Assembly: GCA_934444645.1 (NCBI GenBank) | Contig: CAKSCV010000009.1 | Coordinates: forward strand, 41,114 to 105,113 | Origin: an uncultured Eubacteriales bacterium | GTDB lineage: Bacteria; Bacillota; Clostridia; Oscillospirales; CAG-382 | DNA length: 64,000 nt | Reading direction: 5' to 3' | Shown: one piece after another, positions 8,101-17,129 of the stretch | Numbering within the stretch: the first letter of the stretch is position 1 | Layout: each line of letters begins with the position of its first letter | Made by a program: the position numbers and the translations under genes | The notes under the pieces: model-generated | Database searches by the model: none | What the model was told of the DNA's origin: nothing | What the model saw: the letters and a program-made list of their open reading frames with translations, nothing else

Positions 8101-10356
8101 GAAAGCACCCCAGGATTCGCTGTTGTTGAAGCCGCTTGCAAGCTCTGCGCCGATAATATTTTTGCCGGTGTGAACGAATTCGGTTACATCAAAGACCTGA
8201 TATTCCGTAAGATATTGCATTGAGCCGGGAAGAAAACGTGCGTCGGTCACGCGTTCGCCGTTGAGGTAGGGAACATATAAGCCTTGTGCGGTGGCATACA
8301 GCGTTGCTTTTTCGATTTCCTTTTCGGTGAGGAAGCCGCTGCGCATATACATTGCACGCGTGCGAAGCCGCGGATGCAGCTTGGTTTTATGGATTTTTCG
8401 AGTACCGGACAGTGTGGTTGTCTGCCAGCCTTCTTGTTCGCTGTTCGCCCAGAAACCGCACATACTGCTGTTGGTAAAGCCGTTACTCGTATCAAAATTC
8501 TCGGTCGTACCGTCGGTGTAGGTGACCGAAAGGCAGCCGCGCACACCGGCAAGGAAATGCATGGTGTTATCCGACAGATAGCCGCGGACATTGATGAAGT
8601 TTGTGCCGCTTGCAAGGGCGCTTGTCACATCCTTGACGCCGGTCAAGTGCCAGCCGTTCACCTTTTCGGTCGGAATCTGCGTGTTGCCGATGAATAAGTC
8701 GATCGGCAGGCTGCTCTGAAATTCGATTTCGGCTTTGGAAACCGTTTTGGAGATGTTAATTTTGCGCTGTAAGTAGTAGCGCGTGTATTCGGTCGGACCG
8801 ATCCAATCGCCGAGCGGCAGAGTGTACGAGGGCATTTCCTCTAAGGTCGCAAGATAGCTTTCGGGCGCGGAAATAAACGCCGCGTCAAACGTCTTTTGGG
8901 TGTTTTTTTCCAACTGGATCGTACCTGCCTTGTCGAGGATTGCTTCTTCAAGCGTCTGACGAACGCGCTCTTCGGGGTCAGCCACGCGCGAAACGAGCGT
9001 TTCGTAATCGACCCGGAGAAGCGTTTCATACGGGCGGAAGAAGCCGCGGCTGTTCACACCGCCTAAAATACCGCTGCGGTAAAGCGCGTAGACGGCTTCA
9101 TAAAAGCCTTGATAGTCTTCAATATCCGGAATGTTTTTGATGGTGTTGATGGCTGTAAGTCCGTCTGCCGGGAGCGCGTTATAGAACATTTCGGCTGCTT
9201 CGCCGCGCGTGATGGCTCTCGTGTAATCGCCAAAGCCCGAAGTGGGAAGAAGCGAATATGTTTCGGCATAGGCAAGATAGTCTGCAAAGGCAGCGCCCTC
9301 AGGGATTTCTGCCGTTTTGCCGGATAAGACCGCGTGTAAACGCGATGTGAGAAGAATCATCTCATACGGCGTCATGTAGGTTTCAAGCCCTGCAAGGTCG
9401 TCGCCGTTTGCGTCCTCATAAATGGCGTATAGGCTGTAAGCGCCGGCTTCAGTCGTTGTTACGATCTGCGACGCATCGTCCTTTGCTTTTGACCAGCCGA
9501 TAAACCGATAGCCGCTGCCGGGAACCGAAAGCTTGGGCAGTGCCGCACCCGGAAGATAGCTCTTGTGCGTGTTCGGGAAAAGCGTTTCGAGATCTTTTGC
9601 CATGCCGTCGTTCTTGGCTTCCGTGTAGAAGGTGATGTCGGCATATTCGTCATACCACAGCTCAATGTTGTCGAAGTAGCAGGTCTTGCCGTTGCCGCCC
9701 ATCATGAATAAATACACGTATTGGAGCGCGAAAACATTGGAATTGGTGTAGCTCGTTTCCGTAAGACTGGTAGCTTGGAATTCTTCTTTGGTGCAGATGG
9801 TGAACGTGTAGGCGTTTTTCTTGAAAGAATCCGAACCGAAGCGGATGGCACCTGCTTCCGGCGCACCTTCATAGCAGCGGTTGATAAGGAAGCGGCAGCG
9901 ACCGCTGTATCCTTTGCCGCCGTCATAGGCGTGAAAAACAAGCGTATACTTGCCCGGCTTGGAAATAATGTCTTTTTCTCTGCCGAAATTCAGGCGGTAG
10001 ATCGGGTAATTTGTTTTTCCGAGCATGGAAAGCACCTTGCCGTCGCCGACCGGGTTATCGACAATGGTAAACGTCGGATTCGTGCCGTCGCCGTCGCCCG
10101 TCCAAACAAGAGACGTGTCGGAAAGCGTCGCACCGCTTGCGGCATACGGCGAAACGTAGCCGATGTCGTAGCGATAATCGCCGATGCTTGCAGCACCTTC
10201 AAAATCCTGCTTCCAGATGAGCTTTCCGTATTCGCCGGTCGTCGTTTCCATAAGCGGTGTCGCCGTGCCGTTGTAGGATACGGCGCTTACGCCGACAGCG
10301 AAAAGCGAAAAACAGAGAACAAACGCCAAAAGCAGTGTGATGTGTCGTTTTTTCAT
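5146..10356 (-). CDS. Secreted multidomain alpha-L-rhamnosidase (GH78) with internal SLH repeats
   Basis: A 1736-residue exported enzyme. Signal peptide (MKKRH then a hydrophobic core, about 1-27); N-terminal beta-sandwich, probably carbohydrate-binding (about 45-235); a repeat-like beta segment ending YAIYED (about 240-315); surface-layer-homology repeats (about 325-475, e.g. ITRGEAAEMFYNAL and YALYRSGILGG); GH78 accessory beta domains (about 480-950); the (alpha/alpha)6 catalytic domain (about 960-1330) with DCPTREKNFWNGDMQ and GWGDEDY, where family acid/base residues lie. Two similar carbohydrate-binding-like modules follow (about 1390-1560 and 1565-1725). It should release rhamnose from pectin or glycoside side chains at the cell surface. 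Start is the ATG at 10356 with AAAGGAGG ten bases ahead, not the TTG at 10365. It is the second gene of an operon, 23 bases after the esterase gene. Confidence 0.88.
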   Translation of the reverse strand: MKKRHITLLLAFVLCFSLFAVGVSAVSYNGTATPLMETTTGEYGKLIWKQDFEGAASIGDYRYDIGYVSPYAASGATLSDTSLVWTGDGDGTNPTFTIVDNPVGDGKVLSMLGKTNYPIYRLNFGREKDIISKPGKYTLVFHAYDGGKGYSGRCRFLINRCYEGAPEAGAIRFGSDSFKKNAYTFTICTKEEFQATSLTETSYTNSNVFALQYVYLFMMGGNGKTCYFDNIELWYDEYADITFYTEAKNDGMAKDLETLFPNTHKSYLPGAALPKLSVPGSGYRFIGWSKAKDDASQIVTTTEAGAYSLYAIYEDANGDDLAGLETYMTPYEMILLTSRLHAVLSGKTAEIPEGAAFADYLAYAETYSLLPTSGFGDYTRAITRGEAAEMFYNALPADGLTAINTIKNIPDIEDYQGFYEAVYALYRSGILGGVNSRGFFRPYETLLRVDYETLVSRVADPEERVRQTLEEAILDKAGTIQLEKNTQKTFDAAFISAPESYLATLEEMPSYTLPLGDWIGPTEYTRYYLQRKINISKTVSKAEIEFQSSLPIDLFIGNTQIPTEKVNGWHLTGVKDVTSALASGTNFINVRGYLSDNTMHFLAGVRGCLSVTYTDGTTENFDTSNGFTNSSMCGFWANSEQEGWQTTTLSGTRKIHKTKLHPRLRTRAMYMRSGFLTEKEIEKATLYATAQGLYVPYLNGERVTDARFLPGSMQYLTEYQVFDVTEFVHTGKNIIGAELASGFNNSESWGAFYNNIPSLMMQLEIEYTDGTSLVIGTNKNWQVTASPRVENDIQFGERYDARLETADWCSDLNAGSWASAEEHSVTGKTRSQEHYEPVRINNEMTAKTIFTLADGSTCYDFGLNSTGRVKLILKNTKPGEQILIRYCESLNGSDTLGYTANVSEYGDVFFYKDTYADGRACYGARNLDTYICKGAKEEVYIPEFTFTGFRYIYVSGYSGTYDISTVKKVEMYNDLDVTGDFETSHTGLAMVWDAVKRSYRSNIVTGPMDCPTREKNFWNGDMQVFVNTACWYMDNNRFLERWTESGRKMGGDYTYGWGDEDYIVPLTLYKFYGNTDVIASKYAKIKTLINYRRNQVASGDVLPSNGTYTYGDHQAPSRVSDEFFCNVYYTLMYKRAAEMAEILGKTDEAAGYLAEYEKARVAFNNKYYLAGENDYSSKNQSGIVYALAFEFAEPENREALAAKLHEYVAASGYHFTTSFMSTEYILSVLCDYGYEDDAYRLVTQTTYPSLINMVETSGGGTVTESWGGTVGVGNSINHYSIGNAARWFFEYLGGIKATKPGFDEITVKPYFFKDLKDIDVTYKSAHGLIESAWSYQKNDKTFIWNVTIPNGITATLALPESMKRESGDNLGTVGGGSYTIVVAENKTPDTRPVLIYADGESGKGALVGHGNFTIIADPNDKDNLCYSNIPKNDDKTWLYVDHATTYKPGYTYSVECDVMIASSGTTNVIGQNFKAEILCNVPYADSTGARKDHVVARTGKISANGQWTHWTFEFTIPKDSTVRTYDQFRFYTDPVSEKGVGYLFDNLIVRENPLPDTRKIVFQADADNTTFDFYGWKSVTSIAADPNNEVNKCYKTLPENDTESIYTSSTCRITVKPGYTYSVDCDVMLASSGTSEAIDSGFTGVVQFNMQYKDAGGTNRDHVVGSSGKITANGEWKHVSFDFTVAADATESATDQFILYSNPVGGKGVGFRFDNLIVRENEPTDSESVIDSDLIA

Positions 10357-10379
10357 GAATTGCAAACCTCCTTTATCGG

Positions 10380-13300
10380 TTAAGCGTTAAATGCGTTCTG
10401 CAAAAAGGACACCGAAAGGTCAAGCCAACGCGAATAGTCCGCATAGCTCTCACCGAGTCCGACACCGTGGCCGGCATCGGAAAACGCATGGCATTCAGCC
10501 GTTTTCCCGGCGGCTTTTAAGGCGGCGGTAATCGCTTCGGCGTTTTTGGAAAAATTCACAGCCGTGTCCTTTTCGCCGTAAAAGGCGAAAGTGGACGGCA
10601 TATCGTCTAAATTGTACGTATAGGAATATTTGGCGATTTCCGTTTCGTCGTCTTTTTTGTCGCCCAAGAAGATTTCCGGCATGGTGGGATAGGTGCCGTC
10701 GCCGAGCGTTACGACCGGATAGCCGAGAATGCAGGCGTTCGGATGGGCGTTATACGCAGAAATACTGTCGGAAACGGGTGAAACAAAGGTGTTTGCTTTC
10801 TCACAGACGAGCATGGCAAGATGTCCGCCGGCCGAGAAGCCGCAAACAGCGATCTTTTCCGGATCGATTCCGAAGTCTTTTGCATAGCGGCGTACAAACT
10901 GCACGCTGCGAATGCCGTCAGCCAAAATGGCGTTTCCGTCATAGGGCTTGTAGCGGTAGTTGACTACAAAGGCCGAAATGCCCTTTTTGTTGTACGCCTT
11001 GGCAATGGCTGTGCCTTCGCTGTCATCGGACAGCTGAAAGTAGCCGCCGCCCGGAAAGATGACGACTGCACTGTCTGCGCCGTCGGCGAGATACGCGCGT
11101 ATGGTCGCCTGTAAAGTGTCCGCCCCTTTATCGTACGGAATCGTTCCGCTTTCCCAAAGCGCGATTTTTTCGTGACTTGAAATTTTTGCCATATCGATTT
11201 CCTCGTTTTCCCTGCCACCGGTGTTAACGACGCTGTTCGCGGCGTTTTTTGCAAGGTCGGTCTTGGCGGCAATCTCTTTTGCAAGATACGTTCCGAGAGC
11301 TTTTGCACCGTTTTTGTCGGGATGCGCGCCGTCGCTTGTGGTGTAAGAGAACGAGGGCTTGTCAACGAAAAAGACGTTGTTGTCGCCTAAGGCTTCCACA
11401 ACCGCTTTGATGTCGGCGTTGTGCATACCGGCAAAGGGCGATACCGCGAAGATCGGTGTGTTCGGGTATTTTTCGCGTAGCCGGTTCAAGACTGCCGTGT
11501 ACGCTTCGGTAAAGGCGGCACTGTCGCTTGTCGGATCGTTGTGTCCGTGATTGATGACAATCGCTGCCGGAGCCGGCGTTTCGGAAAGCGGCATACCGTT
11601 ATAAAGCGAATCGATGATATCGAGGCATTTCGGAACGCCGCCGCTGCCGCCGCGCGTCACGCCGCTGGCACCGAAGCCGTTGGTGTAGGAGACGGCGTTC
11701 AACCGGTGAGAAGCGACAAACGGATATTCGTTTGAGGCGGAGTTGCTGTCCGGCGTCGAGCCGGTGCCAAGCACGTTGATGCCCTCGGTAATGCTGTCGC
11801 CATAGTAGAGAATGACGGGATTGGTCGGGAGAAGTCCCGTGATTTTGCCGCCATCCTCAACCTCGGGGCATTCCAAAACAAAGCCCATGGCGCTCGTCCA
11901 TTTTTCTTGGTATTCGTTGAAGCCGTCCACGATAATGCGGAAGGTGTGCTCGTTCTCGGAAAGGTTCTCGGCAAGGAGCAAGCGTCCCTCTTTGACGGTC
12001 GTCATGCGCTTCGGAAAACCTCCGTCTGTCGACACGGCAATGACCGGAGCGGGAGAGGCCGTCGAATGGAGCTTTAACCAAACCTTGCTTGTGCCGGAAA
12101 CCTTGAAATAGAATTCCGCGCCCTGCGAGAAGGTCGCCTTGCAGGTTACGCCGTTCACATCCTTGTCGAACCAACGACCCATATAGCCGACCGGTTCGGA
12201 AATGGTTTGGTAGTTAAGCGCATAGCTTTCGGGCTTGAAATCCTTGTAGATGTCGGATACGCGGCTTGCAATATAATTTGCCAACAGCTTATAGCCGGTG
12301 TAGCCGCAGTGAAGCTCGTCGATCGGCATGTAGCCGCCGATGTTTTCGTAGGTAATGCCGCAGGCATAATAGTTATCGATGACCGGAAGTCCGTACTTTT
12401 CACCGAACTTCTTGATAACGCTTACAGTTGTTTCCAAAGACGAGCGGTTTCGTTGGGTAGTGACCGGCGGCGTCATCAGAATGATCTGCGCCCTGCCGTT
12501 TGTTCGTTCCATACAGGTCTCGACGATACGCGCATAGTAGCCGGTCTGGGTCTTGGCGTAGGAGGCGTAGTGAGAAGCCGCAGTATCGGCATCAATGGTG
12601 TCTGTTAACCCATTGTTCGTGCCGAGCATGATGAGAACGATGTCGGTCTCTTCGGAAAGCGCGACTTTCGAAAGCTGATTGTTGTAGTATAATTCTGCCG
12701 AATAGCCGCAGCGGCCGGCGTTTTTGACGTTCGCTCCCGTGATTTCCGCAAGAAAATACGGATAGCTTTCGGCGTGAACGTTCATGGTCCCTGCCGGATT
12801 GGAGCCGTAATCGCCCTCCGTCAGGCTGTCACCGATACAAACGATGTTTTTGCCTTTGAGACTGTTTTCTTCCTCTTGTTCGACTTGTTCGACAAGCGAA
12901 ATTTCCGCTGCCGCAACCGATGCCGGGCGAATGCCGTCCGAAAGCGTGCTTTCAAACGCGATAAAGCGGATTTTGGTTGTATTTTCCGGAATGTTCGAGG
13001 CGGTAAGCCGTGTAAAGCCGTTTTGCGGCTCGGCGGTGACGGCGGACGAAGAAAGATACCGCATGCCGTCGTAATAGACCGCATAGAATGCACGTGCGTC
13101 CGTGCCGCTTGCCGGCGTGTAGAGGCAGTAGGCGCGTTTGTCGGCAGCACCGGTAGAAGCGATAAGCTCAGGTGTGCTTTCGTCGCGCACGATCAGAAGG
13201 TCGGGCAGCGCCGAAATGTCGGTGTTGGCCACCCATTCCTCCGCCGCGCCCTCAAGCGCCGGAACGCCGTTCTTGCGCAAGGCAGCTTCCGAAACAGAGG

Positions 13301-14432
13301 TGGAAAGACCATCCTCCTTGCCGGTGTTATATATATCGGAAAGGCTTGCCGTATTCATGCCGATTCCGGCGGCTTCGCTGATATTTAAGGAAGAAGAGAT
13401 TCCGGCGTCGCTTTCTTCATGTGCTGTTTTCGCGTTGTTTGCCGCAACGCCGCCGACAATGCTGTTCGCGCCGGTAAGAGCTCCGGTATTTAACGTATTG
13501 ACAAGGCTTGCTCCGGACTTGTAGCCGAGATTGAGTCCCACACCGCCGCCGATAAACGCGGCTTTGGACGTAATACTTCCGCCGTTCTTGGCAAGCGTTA
13601 TCGTTCCGTTGACGTTCGCGCCTGCAATACCGCCGGCATAACCCGGATAAACGCTTTCTCCGGAAGCAGAGACTTTGCCTTCGTTTTCCACGCGGCAAAG
13701 AGAACCGGTGTTGTAGCCTGTAATACCGCCGGCAAACACCGAAATGCCCTCGGCAGCCGCCGTGCCCGAGACGGAAGCGGTATTTATGCTGCCGGTGATA
13801 GCGCCGCGGTTTTCACCGGCCATGCCGCCAATGTTTAAGCGGTAAAGAGAGACTTCGGCAGAAAGCTTTCCGTTTGCAGTGCAGCCGCTTACCGAACCGC
13901 GGTTTAAGCCGACGATGCCGCCGATATCCGTAAGATAGGCGGTATCGGAAAGCGTCGCTTTGACCGTTGCCTTGCAGTTTCGGATGACCGTTTTTTTGTC
14001 GGTCGTGCCGGCGATGCCGCCGGCATAGGCGGTAAAGCCGCTGACATCCGGCGTCAGATAGCCGTCGAACGTGCAGTTTTCGATGACGGTCGTGCCCTTG
14101 GCGATCGCTGCGATTCCTCCGACAGCCGTGCTGCCGCTTGCCGTACCGCGAACGGCGACATTCCGGATCTCGGCGTTTTCGGCGGCGCCGAACAGTCCGG
14201 CTTTGCCGCTTATACTTACCGTGTGACCGCCGCCGTCAAATTTGCCGGTAAACGGTGCGTCGGATGAGCCGATCGGCGTGAAATCGTCGGGTAAGACCGC
14301 GTCGGCGGTCAGTTCATAGCTGCCGCCAAGATCCGAAATTTCGGACAGATCCGTAATCGGCACAGCGCGGCAGACAAGCGACCCGGCGAAAAACAACGCG
14401 GCACTGAGTAAGCATGTTGTGATTTTTCGCAT
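10380..14432 (-). CDS. Secreted three-catalytic-domain carbohydrate esterase (SGNH + CE2-like SGNH + alpha/beta hydrolase)
   Basis: A 1350-residue exported protein. Signal peptide at about 1-23. About 35-360 is Gly/Ala-rich with many GGIAG- and GGITGYN-like repeats (GLUG-type beta-helix). A beta-sandwich follows. The first SGNH esterase (about 525-750) has GDSLTEG, GTNNG and DELHCG. A jelly-roll (about 765-860) leads into a second SGNH domain (about 870-1060) with YYGDSITEG, INHGHND and DGAHPD, the layout of CE2 acetylesterases. The last domain (about 1105-1350) is an alpha/beta hydrolase with FPGGGYF, the nucleophile elbow GFSAGGH, and a late DAGHG histidine. All three triads look intact. 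Removal of acetyl or feruloyl esters from pectin or xylan is inferred. AAAGGAG lies seven bases before the ATG. First gene of the operon with the rhamnosidase. Confidence 0.85.
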   Translation of the reverse strand: MRKITTCLLSAALFFAGSLVCRAVPITDLSEISDLGGSYELTADAVLPDDFTPIGSSDAPFTGKFDGGGHTVSISGKAGLFGAAENAEIRNVAVRGTASGSTAVGGIAAIAKGTTVIENCTFDGYLTPDVSGFTAYAGGIAGTTDKKTVIRNCKATVKATLSDTAYLTDIGGIVGLNRGSVSGCTANGKLSAEVSLYRLNIGGMAGENRGAITGSINTASVSGTAAAEGISVFAGGITGYNTGSLCRVENEGKVSASGESVYPGYAGGIAGANVNGTITLAKNGGSITSKAAFIGGGVGLNLGYKSGASLVNTLNTGALTGANSIVGGVAANNAKTAHEESDAGISSSLNISEAAGIGMNTASLSDIYNTGKEDGLSTSVSEAALRKNGVPALEGAAEEWVANTDISALPDLLIVRDESTPELIASTGAADKRAYCLYTPASGTDARAFYAVYYDGMRYLSSSAVTAEPQNGFTRLTASNIPENTTKIRFIAFESTLSDGIRPASVAAAEISLVEQVEQEEENSLKGKNIVCIGDSLTEGDYGSNPAGTMNVHAESYPYFLAEITGANVKNAGRCGYSAELYYNNQLSKVALSEETDIVLIMLGTNNGLTDTIDADTAASHYASYAKTQTGYYARIVETCMERTNGRAQIILMTPPVTTQRNRSSLETTVSVIKKFGEKYGLPVIDNYYACGITYENIGGYMPIDELHCGYTGYKLLANYIASRVSDIYKDFKPESYALNYQTISEPVGYMGRWFDKDVNGVTCKATFSQGAEFYFKVSGTSKVWLKLHSTASPAPVIAVSTDGGFPKRMTTVKEGRLLLAENLSENEHTFRIIVDGFNEYQEKWTSAMGFVLECPEVEDGGKITGLLPTNPVILYYGDSITEGINVLGTGSTPDSNSASNEYPFVASHRLNAVSYTNGFGASGVTRGGSGGVPKCLDIIDSLYNGMPLSETPAPAAIVINHGHNDPTSDSAAFTEAYTAVLNRLREKYPNTPIFAVSPFAGMHNADIKAVVEALGDNNVFFVDKPSFSYTTSDGAHPDKNGAKALGTYLAKEIAAKTDLAKNAANSVVNTGGRENEEIDMAKISSHEKIALWESGTIPYDKGADTLQATIRAYLADGADSAVVIFPGGGYFQLSDDSEGTAIAKAYNKKGISAFVVNYRYKPYDGNAILADGIRSVQFVRRYAKDFGIDPEKIAVCGFSAGGHLAMLVCEKANTFVSPVSDSISAYNAHPNACILGYPVVTLGDGTYPTMPEIFLGDKKDDETEIAKYSYTYNLDDMPSTFAFYGEKDTAVNFSKNAEAITAALKAAGKTAECHAFSDAGHGVGLGESYADYSRWLDLSVSFLQNAFNA

Positions 14433-14478
14433 TTGTATACTCCTTTCAGCTTGCAGTTTTGGTTATTTTAACAATACC

Positions 14479-14507
14479 ATTATAGCGAAAAACGATGCTT
14501 TTGTAAA
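14479..14507 (-). promoter_or_regulatory. Promoter of the esterase-rhamnosidase operon
   Basis: On the minus strand: TTTACA (14502-14507), 17-base spacer, TATAAT (14479-14484), about 45 bases before the esterase start. It faces the divergent AraC-family gene. Confidence 0.7.
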
Positions 14508-14591
14508 TGCTTTGTTTTTGGAGATGTTTAATCATATTTTGGATATTTTTTTGTTTTCCGGGAAAAAAGGCGAAAATCGTTGTTATGTTTC

Positions 14592-14620
14592 TTGACACGG
14601 ACGGCAATTTGTGATACGAT
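14592..14620 (+). promoter_or_regulatory. Promoter of the AraC-family regulator
   Basis: TTGACA (14592-14597), 17-base spacer, TACGAT (14615-14620). It is divergent from the glycan operon promoter; the short space between them is the likely operator region. Confidence 0.65.
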
Positions 14621-14652
14621 AAAGAAAAAATGAGCGAAGGGGCGTGCGGCGA

Positions 14653-15540
14653 ATGCAAGAGTTTCGGACAATTCAGATCGACTGTTTACGCTATCTCGGC
14701 AGCTATTCCATGGGACACGCCGGGCAGGGCTGTGTGGATGATAAAACGAAGTTTCTTCCGCGGCATTTTCACGGAAATCAGTATGAGCTTACCTGTATTC
14801 TCGACGGCGAGGGTGTTTCCTATTGCAATGACATACCGCACGAGGTTCATGCGGGCGACGTTTTTGTGTCATTTCCGTATGAATACCATCGGTTGGAGGT
14901 CAAGCCGGGAACGGTGCTGTACCAGCGGTTTGTCACGTTTTCGGTCAATGCGGGAAACTATTTCGAGCGGCTCAACCATTTGTGGCTTGACAACATCGCG
15001 CCGGACAAGCGAACCTTTCGCGATGCGTCTGTGCCGCTGCTCATCGAAGAAATCGCCGGGGAATTGCAGACAGACGATTTATATGCCGCCGAAGTGTTGG
15101 AAAATTTGTTGGAAGCCGTGATTTTGCGTATGCTCCGCGGCATGGCGGACAAAAAACCGCAGAGCCTTTCCGCCAATCCCACCGCTCAAGACCTGTGCCG
15201 CCATGTGCAGCATTATATCAATACGCATTTGTTTACGCTCCACAGTCTGACGGAGGTTGCCGAAGCCGTAAGCTACAATTACAGCTATCTCTCGGCTTGC
15301 TTTAAGAAAACCACCGGACAAACCATCACCGCCTATTATACAAAAAAACGTTTGGAGGCGGCCAAAGCTCTGATATACGAGCAACAGCTGTCACTTACGG
15401 AAATCGCCCGCACACTCGGGTATTCCGGCATCTATTCGTTCAGCAAAGCGTTTCGCGATTTTTACGGCATTTCGCCGAGCGATTACCGTGACCGGAAATT
15501 GCGCGAAAAAGAACGTCTTTATACACTTGACCGGTCATAA
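14653..15540 (+). CDS. AraC-family transcriptional regulator of the glycan locus
   Basis: 295 residues. The N-terminal half is a cupin ligand-binding domain (FLPRHFHGNQYELT, then HEVHAGDVFVSFPYEYH). The C-terminal 100 residues are the double helix-turn-helix of the family: LTEVAEAVSYNYSYLSACFK followed by LTEIARTLGYSGIYSFSKAF and GISPSDYR. It should sense a sugar and switch the divergent esterase-rhamnosidase operon, and perhaps uxaC downstream; this is inferred from position. A GTG at 14644 is in frame but too close to the AAGGGG ribosome site. The ATG at 14653 is nine bases from it and is chosen. Confidence 0.85.
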   Translation: MQEFRTIQIDCLRYLGSYSMGHAGQGCVDDKTKFLPRHFHGNQYELTCILDGEGVSYCNDIPHEVHAGDVFVSFPYEYHRLEVKPGTVLYQRFVTFSVNAGNYFERLNHLWLDNIAPDKRTFRDASVPLLIEEIAGELQTDDLYAAEVLENLLEAVILRMLRGMADKKPQSLSANPTAQDLCRHVQHYINTHLFTLHSLTEVAEAVSYNYSYLSACFKKTTGQTITAYYTKKRLEAAKALIYEQQLSLTEIARTLGYSGIYSFSKAFRDFYGISPSDYRDRKLREKERLYTLDRS

Positions 15541-15582
15541 CGCCCGATATTTGTGTAATTCAACTGCGTTGCCGCCGAAAAC

Positions 15583-15611
15583 TTGACTTTTACGTCCGGG
15601 TTTGTTATACT
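15583..15611 (+). promoter_or_regulatory. Promoter of uxaC
   Basis: TTGACT (15583-15588), 17-base spacer, TATACT (15606-15611). AAAGGAAG precedes the start codon. Confidence 0.75.
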
Positions 15612-15658
15612 ATCCGCAGATAATATCTGTATCTTACCGCGCAGAAAGGAAGTTTGTC

Positions 15659-17068
15659 ATGAAAGAATTTATGGGAAAAGATTTTTTGCTTTCCACTCCG
15701 ACCGCTGTAAAACTATTTGAAGACTACGCCGAAAAAACGCCGATTGTGGACTATCACTGCCATTTGAGTCCAGAAGAAATTGCAGCCAACAAGCAGTTCA
15801 AGAACATCACCGAAGCCTGGCTCTACGGCGACCACTACAAATGGCGCGCCATTCGCGCCTGCGGTTTTGAAGAAAGCCTTGTGACGGGCGGCGCGTCGGA
15901 TTACGACCGCTTCAAAGCCTGGGCAAAGACCATGCCGAACCTCATCGGCAATCCGCTTTACCATTGGACGCATTTGGAGCTTGCACGTTATTTCGATATC
16001 CATGAGCCGTTAAACGAAGCGACCTGCGATACGATTTGGGAAAAATGCAATGCTATGCTCACGTCCGGCAAAATGGGCGCACGCGACCTCATCAAGGCAA
16101 GCGGCGTCAAGGTCATCTGCACCACCGACGACCCGGCTGATTCGCTGGAGTTTCACCGCGCCATCGCCGACGACAAGAGCTTTGAGACGCGCGTGCTGCC
16201 GGCGTTCCGTCCCGATAAGGCGGTCAACATCGAGAAGCCCGGCTTTCAGGAATACATTGCCGAAAAGCTCGCACCGGCCTACGGCAAGGAAATCGCCGAT
16301 ATCGATACACTGCTTGACGCCATGACCGCGCGCCTTGACCATTTTGAAGCGCATGGCTGCAAGACCAGCGATCACGGCATGGACTATGTGCCGTTTGCAC
16401 CCTGCACCGCCAAAGAAGCCGACCTCATCTTCAAGAAAGCCCTTGCCGGGCAGACGCTCACGGTCGAAGATGCCGATAAGTATAAGACCTTCCTTCTGTC
16501 CTTCTTTGCCGGCGAATTTACCAAGAGAAACTGGGTCATGCAGATCCACTTCGGCGTTATCCGCAACCAAAGTGCCAAGAATTTTGCAAAACTCGGTCCG
16601 GATACCGGCTTTGATACCATTGCCGGCTATGACTGCGTCCGTAACGCACTCAAGCTGCTTGACAGCTTCGAAACGGCTGATCACCTGCCCAAGATGATCT
16701 TCTATTCGTTAAATCCCAACGACAATGCCGCCATCGACGCCATGTGCGGCTGCTTCCAAGGCAACGGTAAGGGCATCAAGAGCCGCATTCAGCACGGCTC
16801 GGCATGGTGGTTCAACGACCACCTCGACGGTATGCGCGACCAGCTCCGCTCGTTTGCCGCCACCGGCGTGCTTGCCAACTTTGTCGGTATGCTCACCGAT
16901 TCCCGTTCGTTCTTGTCCTATACGCGCCATGAGTATTTCCGCCGCATTCTCTGCGATTATCTCGGCGGCCTTATCGAGCGCGGCGAATATCCGAACGATA
17001 TCGAAGCGGTCGGCAAGATGGTGTACGACATCAGCTATCAGAACGCTTACGATTTCTTTGGGTTTTAA
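15659..17068 (+). CDS. uxaC: Glucuronate/galacturonate isomerase
   Basis: 469 residues, the normal length for UxaC. It is an amidohydrolase-fold enzyme that turns D-glucuronate into D-fructuronate and D-galacturonate into D-tagaturonate, the first cytosolic step of uronate catabolism. The metal-binding DYHCHLSPEEIA comes early. GDHYKWRAIRACGF, the TTDDP strand, MQIHFGVIRN and the late WWFNDHLDGM are all typical of the family. The start is the ATG at 15659 after AAAGGAAG, not the longer reading from 15602. No uxaB, uxuA or kdg genes are in the window, so the rest of the pathway lies elsewhere. Its place beside pectin-active enzymes fits use of pectic uronates. Confidence 0.95.
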   Translation: MKEFMGKDFLLSTPTAVKLFEDYAEKTPIVDYHCHLSPEEIAANKQFKNITEAWLYGDHYKWRAIRACGFEESLVTGGASDYDRFKAWAKTMPNLIGNPLYHWTHLELARYFDIHEPLNEATCDTIWEKCNAMLTSGKMGARDLIKASGVKVICTTDDPADSLEFHRAIADDKSFETRVLPAFRPDKAVNIEKPGFQEYIAEKLAPAYGKEIADIDTLLDAMTARLDHFEAHGCKTSDHGMDYVPFAPCTAKEADLIFKKALAGQTLTVEDADKYKTFLLSFFAGEFTKRNWVMQIHFGVIRNQSAKNFAKLGPDTGFDTIAGYDCVRNALKLLDSFETADHLPKMIFYSLNPNDNAAIDAMCGCFQGNGKGIKSRIQHGSAWWFNDHLDGMRDQLRSFAATGVLANFVGMLTDSRSFLSYTRHEYFRRILCDYLGGLIERGEYPNDIEAVGKMVYDISYQNAYDFFGF

Positions 17069-17088
17069 TTTCGAAAACAGAATATAAG

Positions 17089-17128
17089 AACGCGCTGTCC
17101 GAAATCGGTTTCCGGACAGCGCGTTTTT
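17089..17128. terminator. Bidirectional terminator between uxaC and the activase gene
   Basis: CGCGCTGTCCG (17091-17101) pairs with CGGACAGCGCG (17113-17123), followed by TTTTT and preceded by an A-rich run. Confidence 0.88.
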
Positions 17129-17129
17129 C

